64,000 nt of DNA. Source: Bacteroidota bacterium (lineage in GTDB: Bacteria > Bacteroidota > Bacteroidia > AKYH767-A > 2013-40CM-41-45). Under the pieces are notes generated by a model that saw nothing but the letters and a program-made list of their open reading frames with translations, was not told the origin of the DNA and made no database searches. Below, one piece after another: positions 26,550-34,991 of this stretch. A program made the translations under genes and the position numbers. The number at the start of each line of letters is the position of its first letter. Position 1 is the stretch's first letter. The stretch is taken from assembly GCA_004295015.1 (NCBI GenBank), contig SHNE01000049.1, positions 62,001 through 126,000 on the forward strand, given 5' to 3'.

Positions 26550-28766
26550 TTAAATCTTTTTCACTTTGAATTTACGTTGGTTTAAAGATGTGATTGCATC
26601 AAAAATTGATTGTATATCAGCCGCTTTACTTGCCGGAACCATTTCTGCACGAACTACCAAGGAAGTTTCAAACAGCAATTTGTAATCATCTTTTTGTTCA
26701 ATTTTTATGATATAATATCCGTATGAATTTGAAAATGTGTCAACCATATTTTCAGCTTCCAGAAGTTTCACCGGATGATCGAATTGCATGAGGAAGCGAT
26801 GTATATCCTCTGATTTAAAATCAGGATAATAATCTAAGCGTCGGTTTTCAGATGAAAATTCCTCATCCTTAAAATTATTAAACCAGCCCTCAAACCCGAA
26901 AGTGTATATACCGTCTTCAGCTTTTTGGATAAACTTTTCCTTTTTAAAATTAAAAGCAAAAGTTGCAGGGAATGGAAATAGCACGCTAAGTTTTTCACTG
27001 CTGATTTGAACCTGATCGCCCGGATCTGCAAGGTCTTTGATCGATTTATAATAAACAGGATTTATTGTTGTGTCCATGCTTTGGTACAAGTAATAGCCAC
27101 GGGTCAGCGTTGAAAACTGTCCGCTTAATTTTAATTTCCCGCTTATTCTGATATTTAAGCTATCAAGCGATGCACTGATTATTGCTGTTGTTTGTCTGTT
27201 ATTATCTTCGTGATTACTAGACGGAGTACGGACGAATTTAAATTCAACAGAAGGCATGAAGTCACTTTTGTTTTCTGCAGGCAAATGTTGCGGGACCAGA
27301 ACTGTCATTACGTTTTCATAATAAAACGGAAATTCATTTGCCTCGTATCCGAACCTGCTGGCTTTCGGGTAGAAAAACAGAAATTGATCCTTATACGGAA
27401 CAGAATACATCCAGCTTTGGAGGCCTAAGTGTTCATATTTTCCCGGGTCAATTGAATTGGTTCGTTTGTCGGCCATTATACTTAAATAGTATTCCCTGTC
27501 AAGTCTCAAAAAGATCTGTTCATAAAAATGATGCCTGCTAATTTGTCTCAGTAATTTATTCTCAACATTCTTTCCAAGTTTTTCAAGTTTAGTGTCATTG
27601 CCTTCGTAATAATTAATGTCGTCATCATAATCAAACGATTCAACAATTGTATGGTGAATTCCGGAAATTATGGCAGCTGTTGTAGTATCCTTTACTTTTG
27701 ACCGTTCTTCTTCCACGAACTTATTCATTGCGGATGTAGTTTTGTCTTTCCACTTGAGTTTAAAATTTAAATCATCATATTGATAAGACAGAAAGGGAGA
27801 TAATTTAAACCACCAGGGATAGGGAAGTGGGTATTGAATTACAGCAGCATTAGCTTGATGGGCTCCGAAGTCGAGATTGTGAAGATAAAAAGAAATGTAT
27901 GGCAGTTCCCTTGCAGGTCTTGAGCCGCATTCGCTTATTCCGCCCTTTAAATTTTTTTCTTTATAAATAACATCTCGGTATCGCATATTGCTGCCTGCCA
28001 TTTCAAATGTATCAGCAGGATTGGATACGTTATGGTCAAAAATGAAATAAGTATCCTTTTGCCTTTGTCTGAATGTTAGCTGGAAATTTTGTTTCGGCAT
28101 TTCGCCACTGAAAAAAAGGCGGGAAGTCGGGCTATAAGTGTATGAACCTTCGTATGAATAATCAATCTCTAACTCGTCACCCGGTTCGAGTCCGCCTATC
28201 TGAAAATTCCAACTGAAGAATGTGATATCTCGCCCGTCACGCGGTTGAATTTCTTTGTCAGTAGACTCGTGTAATAGTGCATTTTTTATTCTTCCATCTT
28301 TCTTGATTATCCGTGCGGCAAAATACCTCACACATTGGAATTCGCCTCGCGGTCTCCGTAAAGAAATTCGTTTTGCATGCGGTACTATCAGCATGTCGTG
28401 CTGCGGATCAAAACTTTCAGGAAGAGTAAAAGTTGAGAACTTATCAATACCTTTTTGAGTGAGAAATTTTATTCTAACATATTTCTGAACAATGGGTGAT
28501 TTTCCCTGAGAAGATTCATCAATATAAAAATAGTTTCCAATGGCATTTACTGTTGAATAATTCTGTACTAAGTTTCCGGTAATATTGTAAATGCATTTTT
28601 CGTCCATAATGACGGCATCTTCTTTTGAATAGATGCTGTCGAGAACCATGGGATCCGGCTTTACAGATTTCCACTCATAATTGTATTTTCTATAGTCAAA
28701 ACTTTGCGAATAAATACCTGATAGTACGCTAACGATTAGGATAAAGGTAAATAGAGCCGACCGCAT
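26550..28766 (-). CDS. Large exported DUF3857-like protein
   Basis: A 738-residue protein with a signal peptide (about 1-20, ending GIYSQ). The N-terminal third resembles the DUF3857 domain that usually precedes a transglutaminase domain: a beta-rich run with GLEPGDELEIDYSYEG near residues 190-205. No Cys-His-Asp transglutaminase core is evident after it. The C-terminal part is beta-rich and aromatic. Such proteins are frequent in Bacteroidetes and their function is unknown. It is a single gene with 245 bp upstream before the next gene. Confidence 0.6.
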   Translation of the reverse strand: MRSALFTFILIVSVLSGIYSQSFDYRKYNYEWKSVKPDPMVLDSIYSKEDAVIMDEKCIYNITGNLVQNYSTVNAIGNYFYIDESSQGKSPIVQKYVRIKFLTQKGIDKFSTFTLPESFDPQHDMLIVPHAKRISLRRPRGEFQCVRYFAARIIKKDGRIKNALLHESTDKEIQPRDGRDITFFSWNFQIGGLEPGDELEIDYSYEGSYTYSPTSRLFFSGEMPKQNFQLTFRQRQKDTYFIFDHNVSNPADTFEMAGSNMRYRDVIYKEKNLKGGISECGSRPARELPYISFYLHNLDFGAHQANAAVIQYPLPYPWWFKLSPFLSYQYDDLNFKLKWKDKTTSAMNKFVEEERSKVKDTTTAAIISGIHHTIVESFDYDDDINYYEGNDTKLEKLGKNVENKLLRQISRHHFYEQIFLRLDREYYLSIMADKRTNSIDPGKYEHLGLQSWMYSVPYKDQFLFFYPKASRFGYEANEFPFYYENVMTVLVPQHLPAENKSDFMPSVEFKFVRTPSSNHEDNNRQTTAIISASLDSLNIRISGKLKLSGQFSTLTRGYYLYQSMDTTINPVYYKSIKDLADPGDQVQISSEKLSVLFPFPATFAFNFKKEKFIQKAEDGIYTFGFEGWFNNFKDEEFSSENRRLDYYPDFKSEDIHRFLMQFDHPVKLLEAENMVDTFSNSYGYYIIKIEQKDDYKLLFETSLVVRAEMVPASKAADIQSIFDAITSLNQRKFKVKKI

Positions 28767-29011
28767 AATTGATTAAGTTCAAAAAAGATTTAGTAAATAG
28801 TAAGAGGTAAATATAAATGCTTTTGGTAAATATTCTCACTTTCTTATTACTGAAATTATACAGGAATCCGACTTAATTTAATAAAAGGCCTTAACATCTT
28901 TTTATTAAGCTTCCATTAGGAGAAAACAGATTAAGGCTGATTTTGCGCTATGTATTCAAGGCAGGGAATTGTCTTTAAAAAAAACGGTTTTGATGGATAT
29001 CTGTCGGATGT

Positions 29012-29911
29012 CTAAAATGCAAACAGCTTTAGAACAAGTTTTTTTTCATCGGCTAATATATGCACATAGTATATTCCCGAGGCAAGGTCAGCAGTTTCGA
29101 TAGTCAGGCTTGATTGAGAACTAAAATTGCCTGAATATAGAATCTTACCAAGCGCATCGGAAAGTACAAGCTTTACCTGAGCGTAATCTTTTGCTAAGCG
29201 TATCGTAATTTTTTCTGAGAATGGATTTGGATAAGCAATGGCATGCAATGTTGAATTCTCGGTATCTGAAAGCCCTGTCGGCAGGCATAGTCCGCTATAA
29301 CTGTCGTATAATAAGAGGGCGTTGTTATCGCTTGCGATGTTTGCATCATCGTTGTCAACAAGGCCGTCACCGGTCAGATCTGTTAGCACATATCCCGTTA
29401 CTCCCAATGATTGATCATTATCAATAATTATAATGTCGGTTACATCAACGGTTCCATCCCGGTTCACATCTCCACTGTATGCAGATGCAACTCCATAGGT
29501 AGAATCAAAAGCACAGCAAAGGTTTGACGGGATTGTCAGGTCAATTGATTTACTCGTTGAATCGAGAAGCAGCTTGTTTAAGCTTACCACATGTAACGTA
29601 TTTCTGAATCGAACTCCAATCAGGTAGCTTGTCCCTAAAAATCCATTAGGTAAAGTAGAGATTCCATACCCTCTGGTTGAAAATGCCACGCGATCACAAT
29701 AGATGCTTTGTCCTGAACTTGAATCTATGAGAACAATTGTGGCGGTATCACACAACGTTGGATGGTTAATAGGATCGACTACAGGAACCATTTCCATAAG
29801 AGAGGGGGAGTAGAATCCTTGCGCATAAGCACGAATTTCAAGTTGAATGGACTGAGCCGTAACAGGCAATTTCAATCCAACTATTATCAGAAAAAAGAGA
29901 ATTTTCTTCAT
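29012..29911 (-). CDS. Secreted T9SS protein with dockerin-like calcium loops
   Basis: A 299-residue secreted protein. It has a signal peptide (about 1-20), a beta-rich N-terminal domain, two EF-hand-like loops typical of type I dockerin repeats (DVNRDGTVDVTD near residue 168 and DLTGDGLVDNDD near 195), and a C-terminal type A sorting domain (about 225-299: YPNPFSEKI then GIYYVHI). The sorting domain should route it through the type IX system to the surface or medium. ATG at 29911 is preferred; an in-frame ATG 18 bp upstream is possible. Ligand unknown. Confidence 0.8.
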   Translation of the reverse strand: MKKILFFLIIVGLKLPVTAQSIQLEIRAYAQGFYSPSLMEMVPVVDPINHPTLCDTATIVLIDSSSGQSIYCDRVAFSTRGYGISTLPNGFLGTSYLIGVRFRNTLHVVSLNKLLLDSTSKSIDLTIPSNLCCAFDSTYGVASAYSGDVNRDGTVDVTDIIIIDNDQSLGVTGYVLTDLTGDGLVDNDDANIASDNNALLLYDSYSGLCLPTGLSDTENSTLHAIAYPNPFSEKITIRLAKDYAQVKLVLSDALGKILYSGNFSSQSSLTIETADLASGIYYVHILADEKKLVLKLFAF

Positions 29912-29959
29912 TTGCTGTTCGATTGACATATTGATGAATTTCGGTATAAGATAAGGAAT

Positions 29960-29987
29960 AAAAAAACAGAAATCCGGCCTTTCCGGA
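29960..29987 (-). terminator. Probable intrinsic terminator after the 30110-30727 gene
   Basis: On the minus strand TCCGG and CCGGA form a GC-rich 5-bp stem (29987-29973) around a 5-nt loop, followed after a short spacer by seven T residues (29966-29960). It lies in the 198-bp gap between two minus-strand genes. Confidence 0.45.
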
Positions 29988-30109
29988 ATTCCTTTGCCGC
30001 ATGGTAGCAGGAATATGTGGCGATCGATATTTTTTTCTTGATTAGTTGGAGCAAGGCTTGAGAATTCACCTCATTTTATTCAGAATAAGTAACTAAACCG
30101 GAAACTGAA

Positions 30110-30727
30110 TCAGCGTCCTGCAGTTAAGACTAATATAGCGGCAACATTTACTCCGAATGCAATACCCAAATTCGACCAGATCTTTCCTTGCTTGATCCTT
30201 TTTGATCTTTTTGTGTAGCCTTCATAATACTCTGATTTATTCATTAGTTCCCGGTTGGGATAGTTCAAATTTTTCTCTGCCGGTGATTTACCGGAACAAG
30301 CAATAGCAGGAACAAGCCCAAGAATTGGTGAAAGAAGTCCGACCAATAGAACAGTGGTGCTGGATGCTTTGTATCCTGTATAATATCTTGAGGCATCCGC
30401 TAAACCTTGTGTATACAGATCAGCGCTTGATGGGATGAGAATGATTTCTTCTGTTTGAGATTTTGGCATTGTTACCGGCTCCGAATTCTCTGCGTAAAAA
30501 ATTTCGTTAGTGCCATTCGAATAGCGAATCATAAACACTTCGGATTTCGGTATAACATATGTAGGTCCATCGAGGTGATCGGTTTGTTTGTAGTTTATTT
30601 CCGTCGGGCTTACTTCAAGTACTTTGGCCGGAATTTCGTCCGTGTTTCTTTTAATTATTAAATCCTGAGCATGACTTGAGATATTTAAAGAAATCATTAA
30701 GGCTATAAATAGTGTAAGTTTTCGCAT
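30110..30727 (-). CDS. Small exported membrane protein of unknown function
   Basis: A 205-residue protein with a signal peptide (about 1-20, ending SSHAQ), a short beta-rich domain (about 22-80) of a type common in Bacteroidetes (IIKRNTDEIPAKVLEV then YVIPKSEVFMIRYSNG), and two hydrophobic segments near 122-143 and 185-203. The domain recurs in many uncharacterised Bacteroidetes exported proteins; no activity is known. It stands alone between two gene-free stretches. Confidence 0.6.
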   Translation of the reverse strand: MRKLTLFIALMISLNISSHAQDLIIKRNTDEIPAKVLEVSPTEINYKQTDHLDGPTYVIPKSEVFMIRYSNGTNEIFYAENSEPVTMPKSQTEEIILIPSSADLYTQGLADASRYYTGYKASSTTVLLVGLLSPILGLVPAIACSGKSPAEKNLNYPNRELMNKSEYYEGYTKRSKRIKQGKIWSNLGIAFGVNVAAILVLTAGR

Positions 30728-30757
30728 AGGAAGCTATTCAATTGAAAGGATATTTTT

Positions 30758-30779
30758 CGTGTAGAATTGTTGGTACACG
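30758..30779. repeat. Inverted repeat upstream of the 30110-30727 gene
   Basis: CGTGTA (30758-30763) and TACACG (30774-30779) form a perfect 6-bp inverted repeat with a 10-nt loop, 31 bp before the start of the minus-strand gene. The rest of the 369-bp gap up to 31096 is A/T-rich and holds only the promoter listed separately. Confidence 0.3.
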
Positions 30780-30997
30780 AATGTAAAGAAAACATCCCTT
30801 TGTTTATTAATTCGATGGTCATGAATTTCCGGGTTAAAATAAATTGGATTTTAATTTAAAATTGCATTTACATATAGCATAGACGTTCTAATCGCATGAT
30901 TAAAGCTGATGTATCTCCAAATGTCAGCTGCCGGATTGCATGTGACGTCTGACATTGATAATATATTTTCTTTCAAGGCTATGATTTGCCGGTTACA

Positions 30998-31027
30998 TTG
31001 TCGATCTCAGAAATCTTTCTAATTTAG
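30998..31027 (+). promoter_or_regulatory. Probable promoter of the 31097 lipoprotein gene
   Basis: TTG at 30998-31000, a 19-nt spacer and TAATTTAG at 31020-31027 match the Bacteroidetes -33/-7 pattern with one deviation from TAnnTTTG. Initiation near 31034 would give a leader of about 60 nt. Confidence 0.5.
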
Positions 31028-31096
31028 CCCTACATTTCGGTTTAGGTCTTCCGCAAATGGACTCTCATTTTAATCTCTCTACAAATATTCTTAATT

Positions 31097-31777
31097 ATGA
31101 AAAAAACTATTCTTAGTGTGTCAGCCATTTTTATGCTGACATTATTCTCCTGCATGAACAAGGAAGAAAAAAAAGCTGAAGCTCCTGAAGCCACAATCCC
31201 CTCTGATAGCGGATTGGTTATGGTTGTCCGATTCACAGCCAATGATTTTGCAACATTCGATTCGGTTTACAATGCCCAGGATTCCTTGAGAGCTGCTTAT
31301 GGAATTTCAAAATTGGCGCTGGCCCGTGAGATGGAGGACTCTTCCAAAACAATAGTAATTGAAAGAATCGCAAATCTTGATCAGGCTAAGAGTTTCGGAG
31401 CATCTGAAGGACTTAAAAATGCCATGGCTGCCGCAACCATTAACTCTGCGCCATCCTTTGATTTTGTAAGTCTGGTTAGGAATGACAGTTCTCCTTTGGA
31501 AATCAAAACCAGGATAATGATAAAACACCGCGTCAAGGATTTTGATGCCTGGTTGAAGGTCTATGACGGAGAAGGTATGAAGGTCAGAGCAGAAAATGGG
31601 TTGATAGATCGTGCCCTCTCTCGAGGCGCAGAGGATCCAAACATGGTCTATATCGTTTTTGCTATCTCGGACATGGATAAGGCCATGGCTCGGAGCAATT
31701 CTCCGGAGCTAAAGGCTACTATGCTTAGAGCAGGAGTTGAAGGTGAACCCGAGATTGTTATGTATACAATGCAGTAG
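31097..31777 (+). CDS. Lipoprotein with two ABM-like (dimeric alpha/beta barrel) repeats
   Basis: A 226-residue lipoprotein: lipobox cysteine in LTLFSC (about residue 19), a Lys/Glu-rich linker, then two similar halves (about 40-125 and 133-226). Each half begins with a strand of MVVRFTANDFATFDSVY or MIKHRVKDFDAWLKVYDG type and contains an AREM/DRALSRG strand, as in the ferredoxin-like antibiotic-biosynthesis-monooxygenase fold. The internal repeat may form a barrel within one chain. No catalytic residues are identified. It has its own promoter and a strong terminator. Confidence 0.65.
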   Translation: MKKTILSVSAIFMLTLFSCMNKEEKKAEAPEATIPSDSGLVMVVRFTANDFATFDSVYNAQDSLRAAYGISKLALAREMEDSSKTIVIERIANLDQAKSFGASEGLKNAMAAATINSAPSFDFVSLVRNDSSPLEIKTRIMIKHRVKDFDAWLKVYDGEGMKVRAENGLIDRALSRGAEDPNMVYIVFAISDMDKAMARSNSPELKATMLRAGVEGEPEIVMYTMQ

Positions 31778-31790
31778 TCAAATTATATTT

Positions 31791-31828
31791 CCAAAAAAAA
31801 ATCCCGCTTAAGTCGGGATTTTTTTTGG
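31791..31828. terminator. Strong intrinsic terminator
   Basis: CC-(A)9-TCCCG and CGGGA-(T)8-GG form a long stem around a CTTAAGT loop, 14 nt after the lipoprotein stop. The stem is symmetric, so it should act on the plus strand for this gene and could also act on minus-strand transcripts arriving from the tRNA operon. Confidence 0.85.
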
Positions 31829-31910
31829 ATAGAAATTCATCCGAATTAGGGTAAAGTAATTTCAATAGATTTATAGAGAGCTCAAGAAAATGGGTGACGA
31901 AAAAGCTAAT

Positions 31911-31975
31911 TATCCCAGGTAATCGAACCTACAACCTTCTGGTTCAGAAACGGGATGCACCAGCTTTAGTACGTC
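31911..31975 (-). pseudogene. Decayed tRNA-like sequence
   Basis: On the minus strand a stretch reading GGTTGTAGGTTCGATTACC, followed by TGGGATAA, closely resembles the T-arm and 3' end of the intact tRNA-Arg downstream in this operon (GGTTGTGGGTTCGATTCCC then GCCGGGATCA). The anticodon arm has no T33 and the stems are broken, and no acceptor 5' strand pairs with the 3' end. It looks like a degraded tRNA copy in the same orientation as the tRNA operon. Confidence 0.4.
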
Positions 31976-31988
31976 GTTTATTGTGACA

Positions 31989-32074
31989 GTGAACAGTTCA
32001 CCATTCTTGATACTACCAAATATTTCAGGTTAGGAAACTTTATAGTACACTGTACACTGTTACAGTGCACTGTA
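31989..32074. repeat. Cluster of ACTGT/ACAGT palindromes
   Basis: This gene-free stretch contains GTGAACAGTTCAC (31989-32001), and between 32044 and 32074 a run of alternating ACTGT and ACAGT words that ends in the perfect 14-bp palindrome TACAGTGCACTGTA (32061-32074). The pattern suggests binding sites for a dimeric protein or the scar of a small element. The surrounding 31829-32222 region has no credible gene. Confidence 0.5.
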
Positions 32075-32222
32075 AACTCAAATGGCGTGTCGTCGGGAAT
32101 TGGTTCAGGTTGAAACAGTCAGGATATGGGATTCTTAAAAGAGTTATTGATTATTGGAGACGAAATAGTATAAGGGAATTTTTTCCGGAAGGGTCTCAGT
32201 TTTAGCGTGAGTAACAGTGTGA

Positions 32223-32245
32223 GAGAACAGTGGTTGACTGTTCTC
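32223..32245. terminator. Hairpin after the tRNA operon
   Basis: GAGAACAG (32223-32230) and CTGTTCTC (32238-32245) form a perfect 8-bp stem with a 7-nt loop, 28 bp beyond the 3' end of tRNA-Arg on the minus strand. There is no T-run, so it is a processing or weak termination hairpin at best. Confidence 0.4.
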
Positions 32246-32272
32246 CCGCTTTGTTCACCTACGCTGTGCAAG

Positions 32273-32346
32273 TGATCCCGGCGGGAATCGAACCCACAAC
32301 CTACTGCTTAGAAGGCAGTTGCTCTATCCAATTGAGCTACGAGATC
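32273..32346 (-). tRNA. tRNA-Arg (anticodon TCT)
   Basis: A 74-nt cloverleaf reads on the minus strand. Acceptor GATCTCG pairs with CGGGATC (one G-U), D arm GCTC/GAGC, anticodon loop CTTCTAA within an ACTGC/GCAGT stem, T arm GTGGG-TTCGATT-CCCGC, discriminator A. CCA is not encoded. It is the last tRNA of a three-gene operon. Confidence 0.93.
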
Positions 32347-32393
32347 CGGTTAAAAATTCTGCCTTTCGTCTCATCAATCAAATTTCAAAAAAG

Positions 32394-32468
32394 TCGGGGT
32401 GGCAGGATTCGAACCTGCGACCTCATGGTCCCAAACCATGCGCGATGACCGGACTACGCTACACCCCG
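32394..32468 (-). tRNA. tRNA-Pro (anticodon TGG)
   Basis: A 75-nt cloverleaf on the minus strand. Acceptor CGGGGTG pairs with CACCCCG, the anticodon loop TTTGGGA sits in a CATGG/CCATG stem, and the T arm has the GCAGG-TTCGAAT-CCTGC sequence with discriminator A. CCA is not encoded. It lies between tRNA-Ser and tRNA-Arg. Confidence 0.94.
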
Positions 32469-32568
32469 AGAGATTTCTTTCAACACCTTGATATCAAAGT
32501 ATTTGAAAGAGAATCTTGAAATTTTATATAAAATGAAGAACGATTTAAAACAGAGCAATTAATGAGCG

Positions 32569-32655
32569 CGGTGATGGTGGGATTCGAACCCACGGTACGA
32601 TTACTCGTACGACAGTTTAGCAAACTGTTCCTTTCGGCCTCTCAGGCACCTCACC
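32569..32655 (-). tRNA. tRNA-Ser (anticodon GCT)
   Basis: An 87-nt tRNA on the minus strand with the long variable arm of class II tRNAs (CGTACGA/TCGTACC hairpin). Acceptor GGTGAGG pairs with CATCACC except for one internal G-A mismatch. The anticodon loop TTGCTAA sits in an ACAGT/ACTGT stem, the T arm is GTGGG-TTCGAAT-CCCAC, and the discriminator is G, the serine identity base. First tRNA of the operon. Confidence 0.93.
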
Positions 32656-32669
32656 ATTTGGCAGGGCGG

Positions 32670-32699
32670 CAAAGATAGAAATCGGATTAGATCAGACAA
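32670..32699 (-). promoter_or_regulatory. Consensus promoter of the tRNA operon
   Basis: On the minus strand TTG (32699-32697), preceded by another T, is separated by 19 nt from TATCTTTG (32677-32670), an exact match to TAnnTTTG. Initiation near 32664 falls about 9 nt before the 5' end of tRNA-Ser. Confidence 0.72.
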
Positions 32700-32763
32700 A
32701 ACATTTATTGGCATTTTGCCATTATTTTTAGCTTCATATTCAAGCTTCTGAGCATTTATTAGT

Positions 32764-34485
32764 TCAATACCAAAATTTGCTCACCCATTTGGTCGTATTT
32801 CCACGTGCATCGGTGACGGTGACTTCGATGGGATGTTCGGTGTTCATAGGGAGAAAGGATAAATCTGCACTGAGGATGCTACTCTTTGGATCGTACTCAA
32901 AGAGGTGCCATTTTCCATCGAGCGTTCCGGAGTAGGATTTGATGCCGCTCAGATCATCACTGATTCTGACTTGCACAATGCCACCGCGGGATGTGTTCAA
33001 ATCTGCCGGTACATATTCTTTGATAACAGTAGGTGGAACGGTATCCAACAGCATGGCAAAGCTTCCAAAATGTTTTGGTTTGGCAGTAAGAAATTCGCCT
33101 TTCCATTCGCCCCCTTCAGGACTTATTTTACCGTAATCTCCAATTGAGACAATCAGTGCCTTGCTTTTTAAGGAGTCTGGAATTAATGTGCTTGGTTTGA
33201 TTCCGACGCTTATCGGAACATCGACGGCATCATTTCGATCTCCAATCATGAAAACTGAACTGAGGTATGATGAATTCTTTGCCTCCGTATCGTTATAATA
33301 AATATCTTCATAAACTGCCCCTGTAGGGATGATCAGTTCGAGATTGGCCTTGTGAACGGCGATTCCTTTTTCGTTGGTGACAAGCAAGCTGCCATCGGGA
33401 ATTTTTTGATAGGGCTCAGCACTTAGTGTAGAATAGGAGAGTATCAGGAAATTAAATACGGTTTGATTTCCATTGAAGTCTTTCACTACTATTTTGATAT
33501 CGTGGGAATCATCGTCGATAAAATTCATGTAACCTGACTGTGAGGTATCCCCATAAATGGGCAGGAAATTTCCCGGGAGTCTGAAGCATCGTTCAATAAT
33601 CTTCTGGTCTCGTATCCGACTAAGGTAGTCGGTATGCGCATTCACCATTCGTGTATCTTTAAAATTAAATCGATCTTGTTTCCAGCTGTACATGATGGTA
33701 TTGTCGACATACATTTCTGCAGAATATATGCCCAGGTCTGAGTTTGAAAGATCCTGTTTGTCAATGGCTTCAAATCCAACCCCGATGATGCCGTGTGCCT
33801 GTATATAATCGGGTGTGTTCAGCGAAAAATATCCATTCATTTCCTGCATTTCATAGGTGATGGCCGAATCCGTCCGGGCAAGTATTCCTGCTTCACGGAC
33901 AGGAAACACCCGCACATTCTTAATCATCGGAGGAATGTTATCATGCACTTTGAGCCCAAACAGCAAAGGATTAATGGGTTCTTCAGTCAGCTCATCACGA
34001 ATTTCAAAATGCAAATGTGGACCGCTAGTGCCTCCGGTATTTCCGGAATAAGCTATTACTTCACCTTTTTTTACCCTGAAATCTTTTGATTTAGGGAATA
34101 ATTCTATTTCAAATTTTTTCTCCGAGTATTGTGTATTTCTTACCAATTCATTGACCGGAGCTGTAAATTTTTGAAGGTGTCCGTAAACGCTTACATAACC
34201 ATTCGGGTGGGTGATATAGAGTGCTTTTCCGAATCCGTCAGCAGAGATTTTAATCCTGGATATATACCCATCAGCAGAAGCCATGACAGGTAGTCCTTCC
34301 TGTTCACCTGTGCCGAGGTCTATCCCGGAATGAAAATGATCCGGACGGATTTCACCGAAGGTACCAGCTAGTATAAGTGGAGTATCTAAAGGTGCTGAGA
34401 AATATCCTGTTGGATAGTTTTGTGCTGATGTTGCTTTAGCCATCAGAGTTATGAAAATGAGCAGAATAGCAGCTAGTCGTGTCAT
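32764..34485 (-). CDS. M23 (LytM) peptidase-domain exported protein
   Basis: A 573-residue exported protein with a signal peptide (ending TSAQ near 22) and an N-terminal LytM/M23 zinc-peptidase domain (about 28-175). The zinc ligands are seen in HSGIDLG (His and Asp near 52-56) and in GPHLHFEIRD (about 160-169), so the first and last motifs are intact. The long remainder is beta-sandwich-like, ending in an Ig-type domain with a DLSGIKSYSGTLDGKW stretch. It could cut peptidoglycan peptides or act as a surface/envelope assembly factor. Confidence 0.85.
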   Translation of the reverse strand: MTRLAAILLIFITLMAKATSAQNYPTGYFSAPLDTPLILAGTFGEIRPDHFHSGIDLGTGEQEGLPVMASADGYISRIKISADGFGKALYITHPNGYVSVYGHLQKFTAPVNELVRNTQYSEKKFEIELFPKSKDFRVKKGEVIAYSGNTGGTSGPHLHFEIRDELTEEPINPLLFGLKVHDNIPPMIKNVRVFPVREAGILARTDSAITYEMQEMNGYFSLNTPDYIQAHGIIGVGFEAIDKQDLSNSDLGIYSAEMYVDNTIMYSWKQDRFNFKDTRMVNAHTDYLSRIRDQKIIERCFRLPGNFLPIYGDTSQSGYMNFIDDDSHDIKIVVKDFNGNQTVFNFLILSYSTLSAEPYQKIPDGSLLVTNEKGIAVHKANLELIIPTGAVYEDIYYNDTEAKNSSYLSSVFMIGDRNDAVDVPISVGIKPSTLIPDSLKSKALIVSIGDYGKISPEGGEWKGEFLTAKPKHFGSFAMLLDTVPPTVIKEYVPADLNTSRGGIVQVRISDDLSGIKSYSGTLDGKWHLFEYDPKSSILSADLSFLPMNTEHPIEVTVTDARGNTTKWVSKFWY

Positions 34486-34685
34486 TCTGCAAAGAAAGGC
34501 TTTTTAGCTGAAAAAATAATCAGAGAGAGAATGAATTATTGAATTCTATCTTTTTTTTAATGTTCGAGAATATTATTTTCAAGTGGCTGATATACTGAGT
34601 TCTGCCTGTTCATAACTTATGTGATTATTCAGATATTTTTCTAATCTTTGTACGATACCTTAGATTGATTTTAAAAGAGAGGGTT

Positions 34686-34991
34686 ATGCCAGACGCTAAA
34701 CTACTGTCGACAAATTTATCAACGCTCGAACAGCGCATTCAAAAATTGATATCTTTGCATGAGGAACTTAAAGATTCAAATAAGAGTCTTGTTTCGGACA
34801 TAAGACGTCTGAAGATTGAGTTAGAAGAAGAACGCACAAAGACGAACCGGATGGAAGAAGGATACCGGAACCTGAAAGAGATGGAGAAAACCGGAAATCG
34901 TCAGAGTATCGCCCAAATCAAGAAACGAATAAACGATATCATCGGAGAAATAGATAAAAATATTACTCTTTTGAACGGACAAAATAAGTGA
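34686..34991 (+). CDS. Short coiled-coil protein upstream of zapA
   Basis: A 101-residue, almost wholly alpha-helical protein with heptad pattern over residues 5-95 (LEQRIQKLISLHEELKDSN then LKIELEEERTKTNRMEE). ATG at 34686, after a purine-rich GAGAGGG, is preferred to an in-frame TTG 21 bp upstream. It overlaps zapA by 4 bp (GTGA), so the two are translationally coupled. Small coiled-coil proteins paired with ZapA suggest a ZapB-like role at the division ring; this is inference from position and shape. Confidence 0.7.
   Translation: MPDAKLLSTNLSTLEQRIQKLISLHEELKDSNKSLVSDIRRLKIELEEERTKTNRMEEGYRNLKEMEKTGNRQSIAQIKKRINDIIGEIDKNITLLNGQNK

Noticed and set aside
28870-28910. A/T-only inverted repeat (TTAATAAAA/TTTTATTAA) as a terminator of the dockerin-like gene
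   Set aside because: The stem has no G-C pairs and there is no clear T-run, so termination activity is doubtful.
31911-31975. A fourth functional tRNA
   Set aside because: No T33, a broken T stem and no paired acceptor; it is listed as a decayed tRNA-like sequence instead.
32230-32519. Two plus-strand reading frames containing words such as GGRIRTCD
   Set aside because: They run antisense across tRNA-Arg and tRNA-Pro; such peptides are the well-known translation artefact of tRNA genes.
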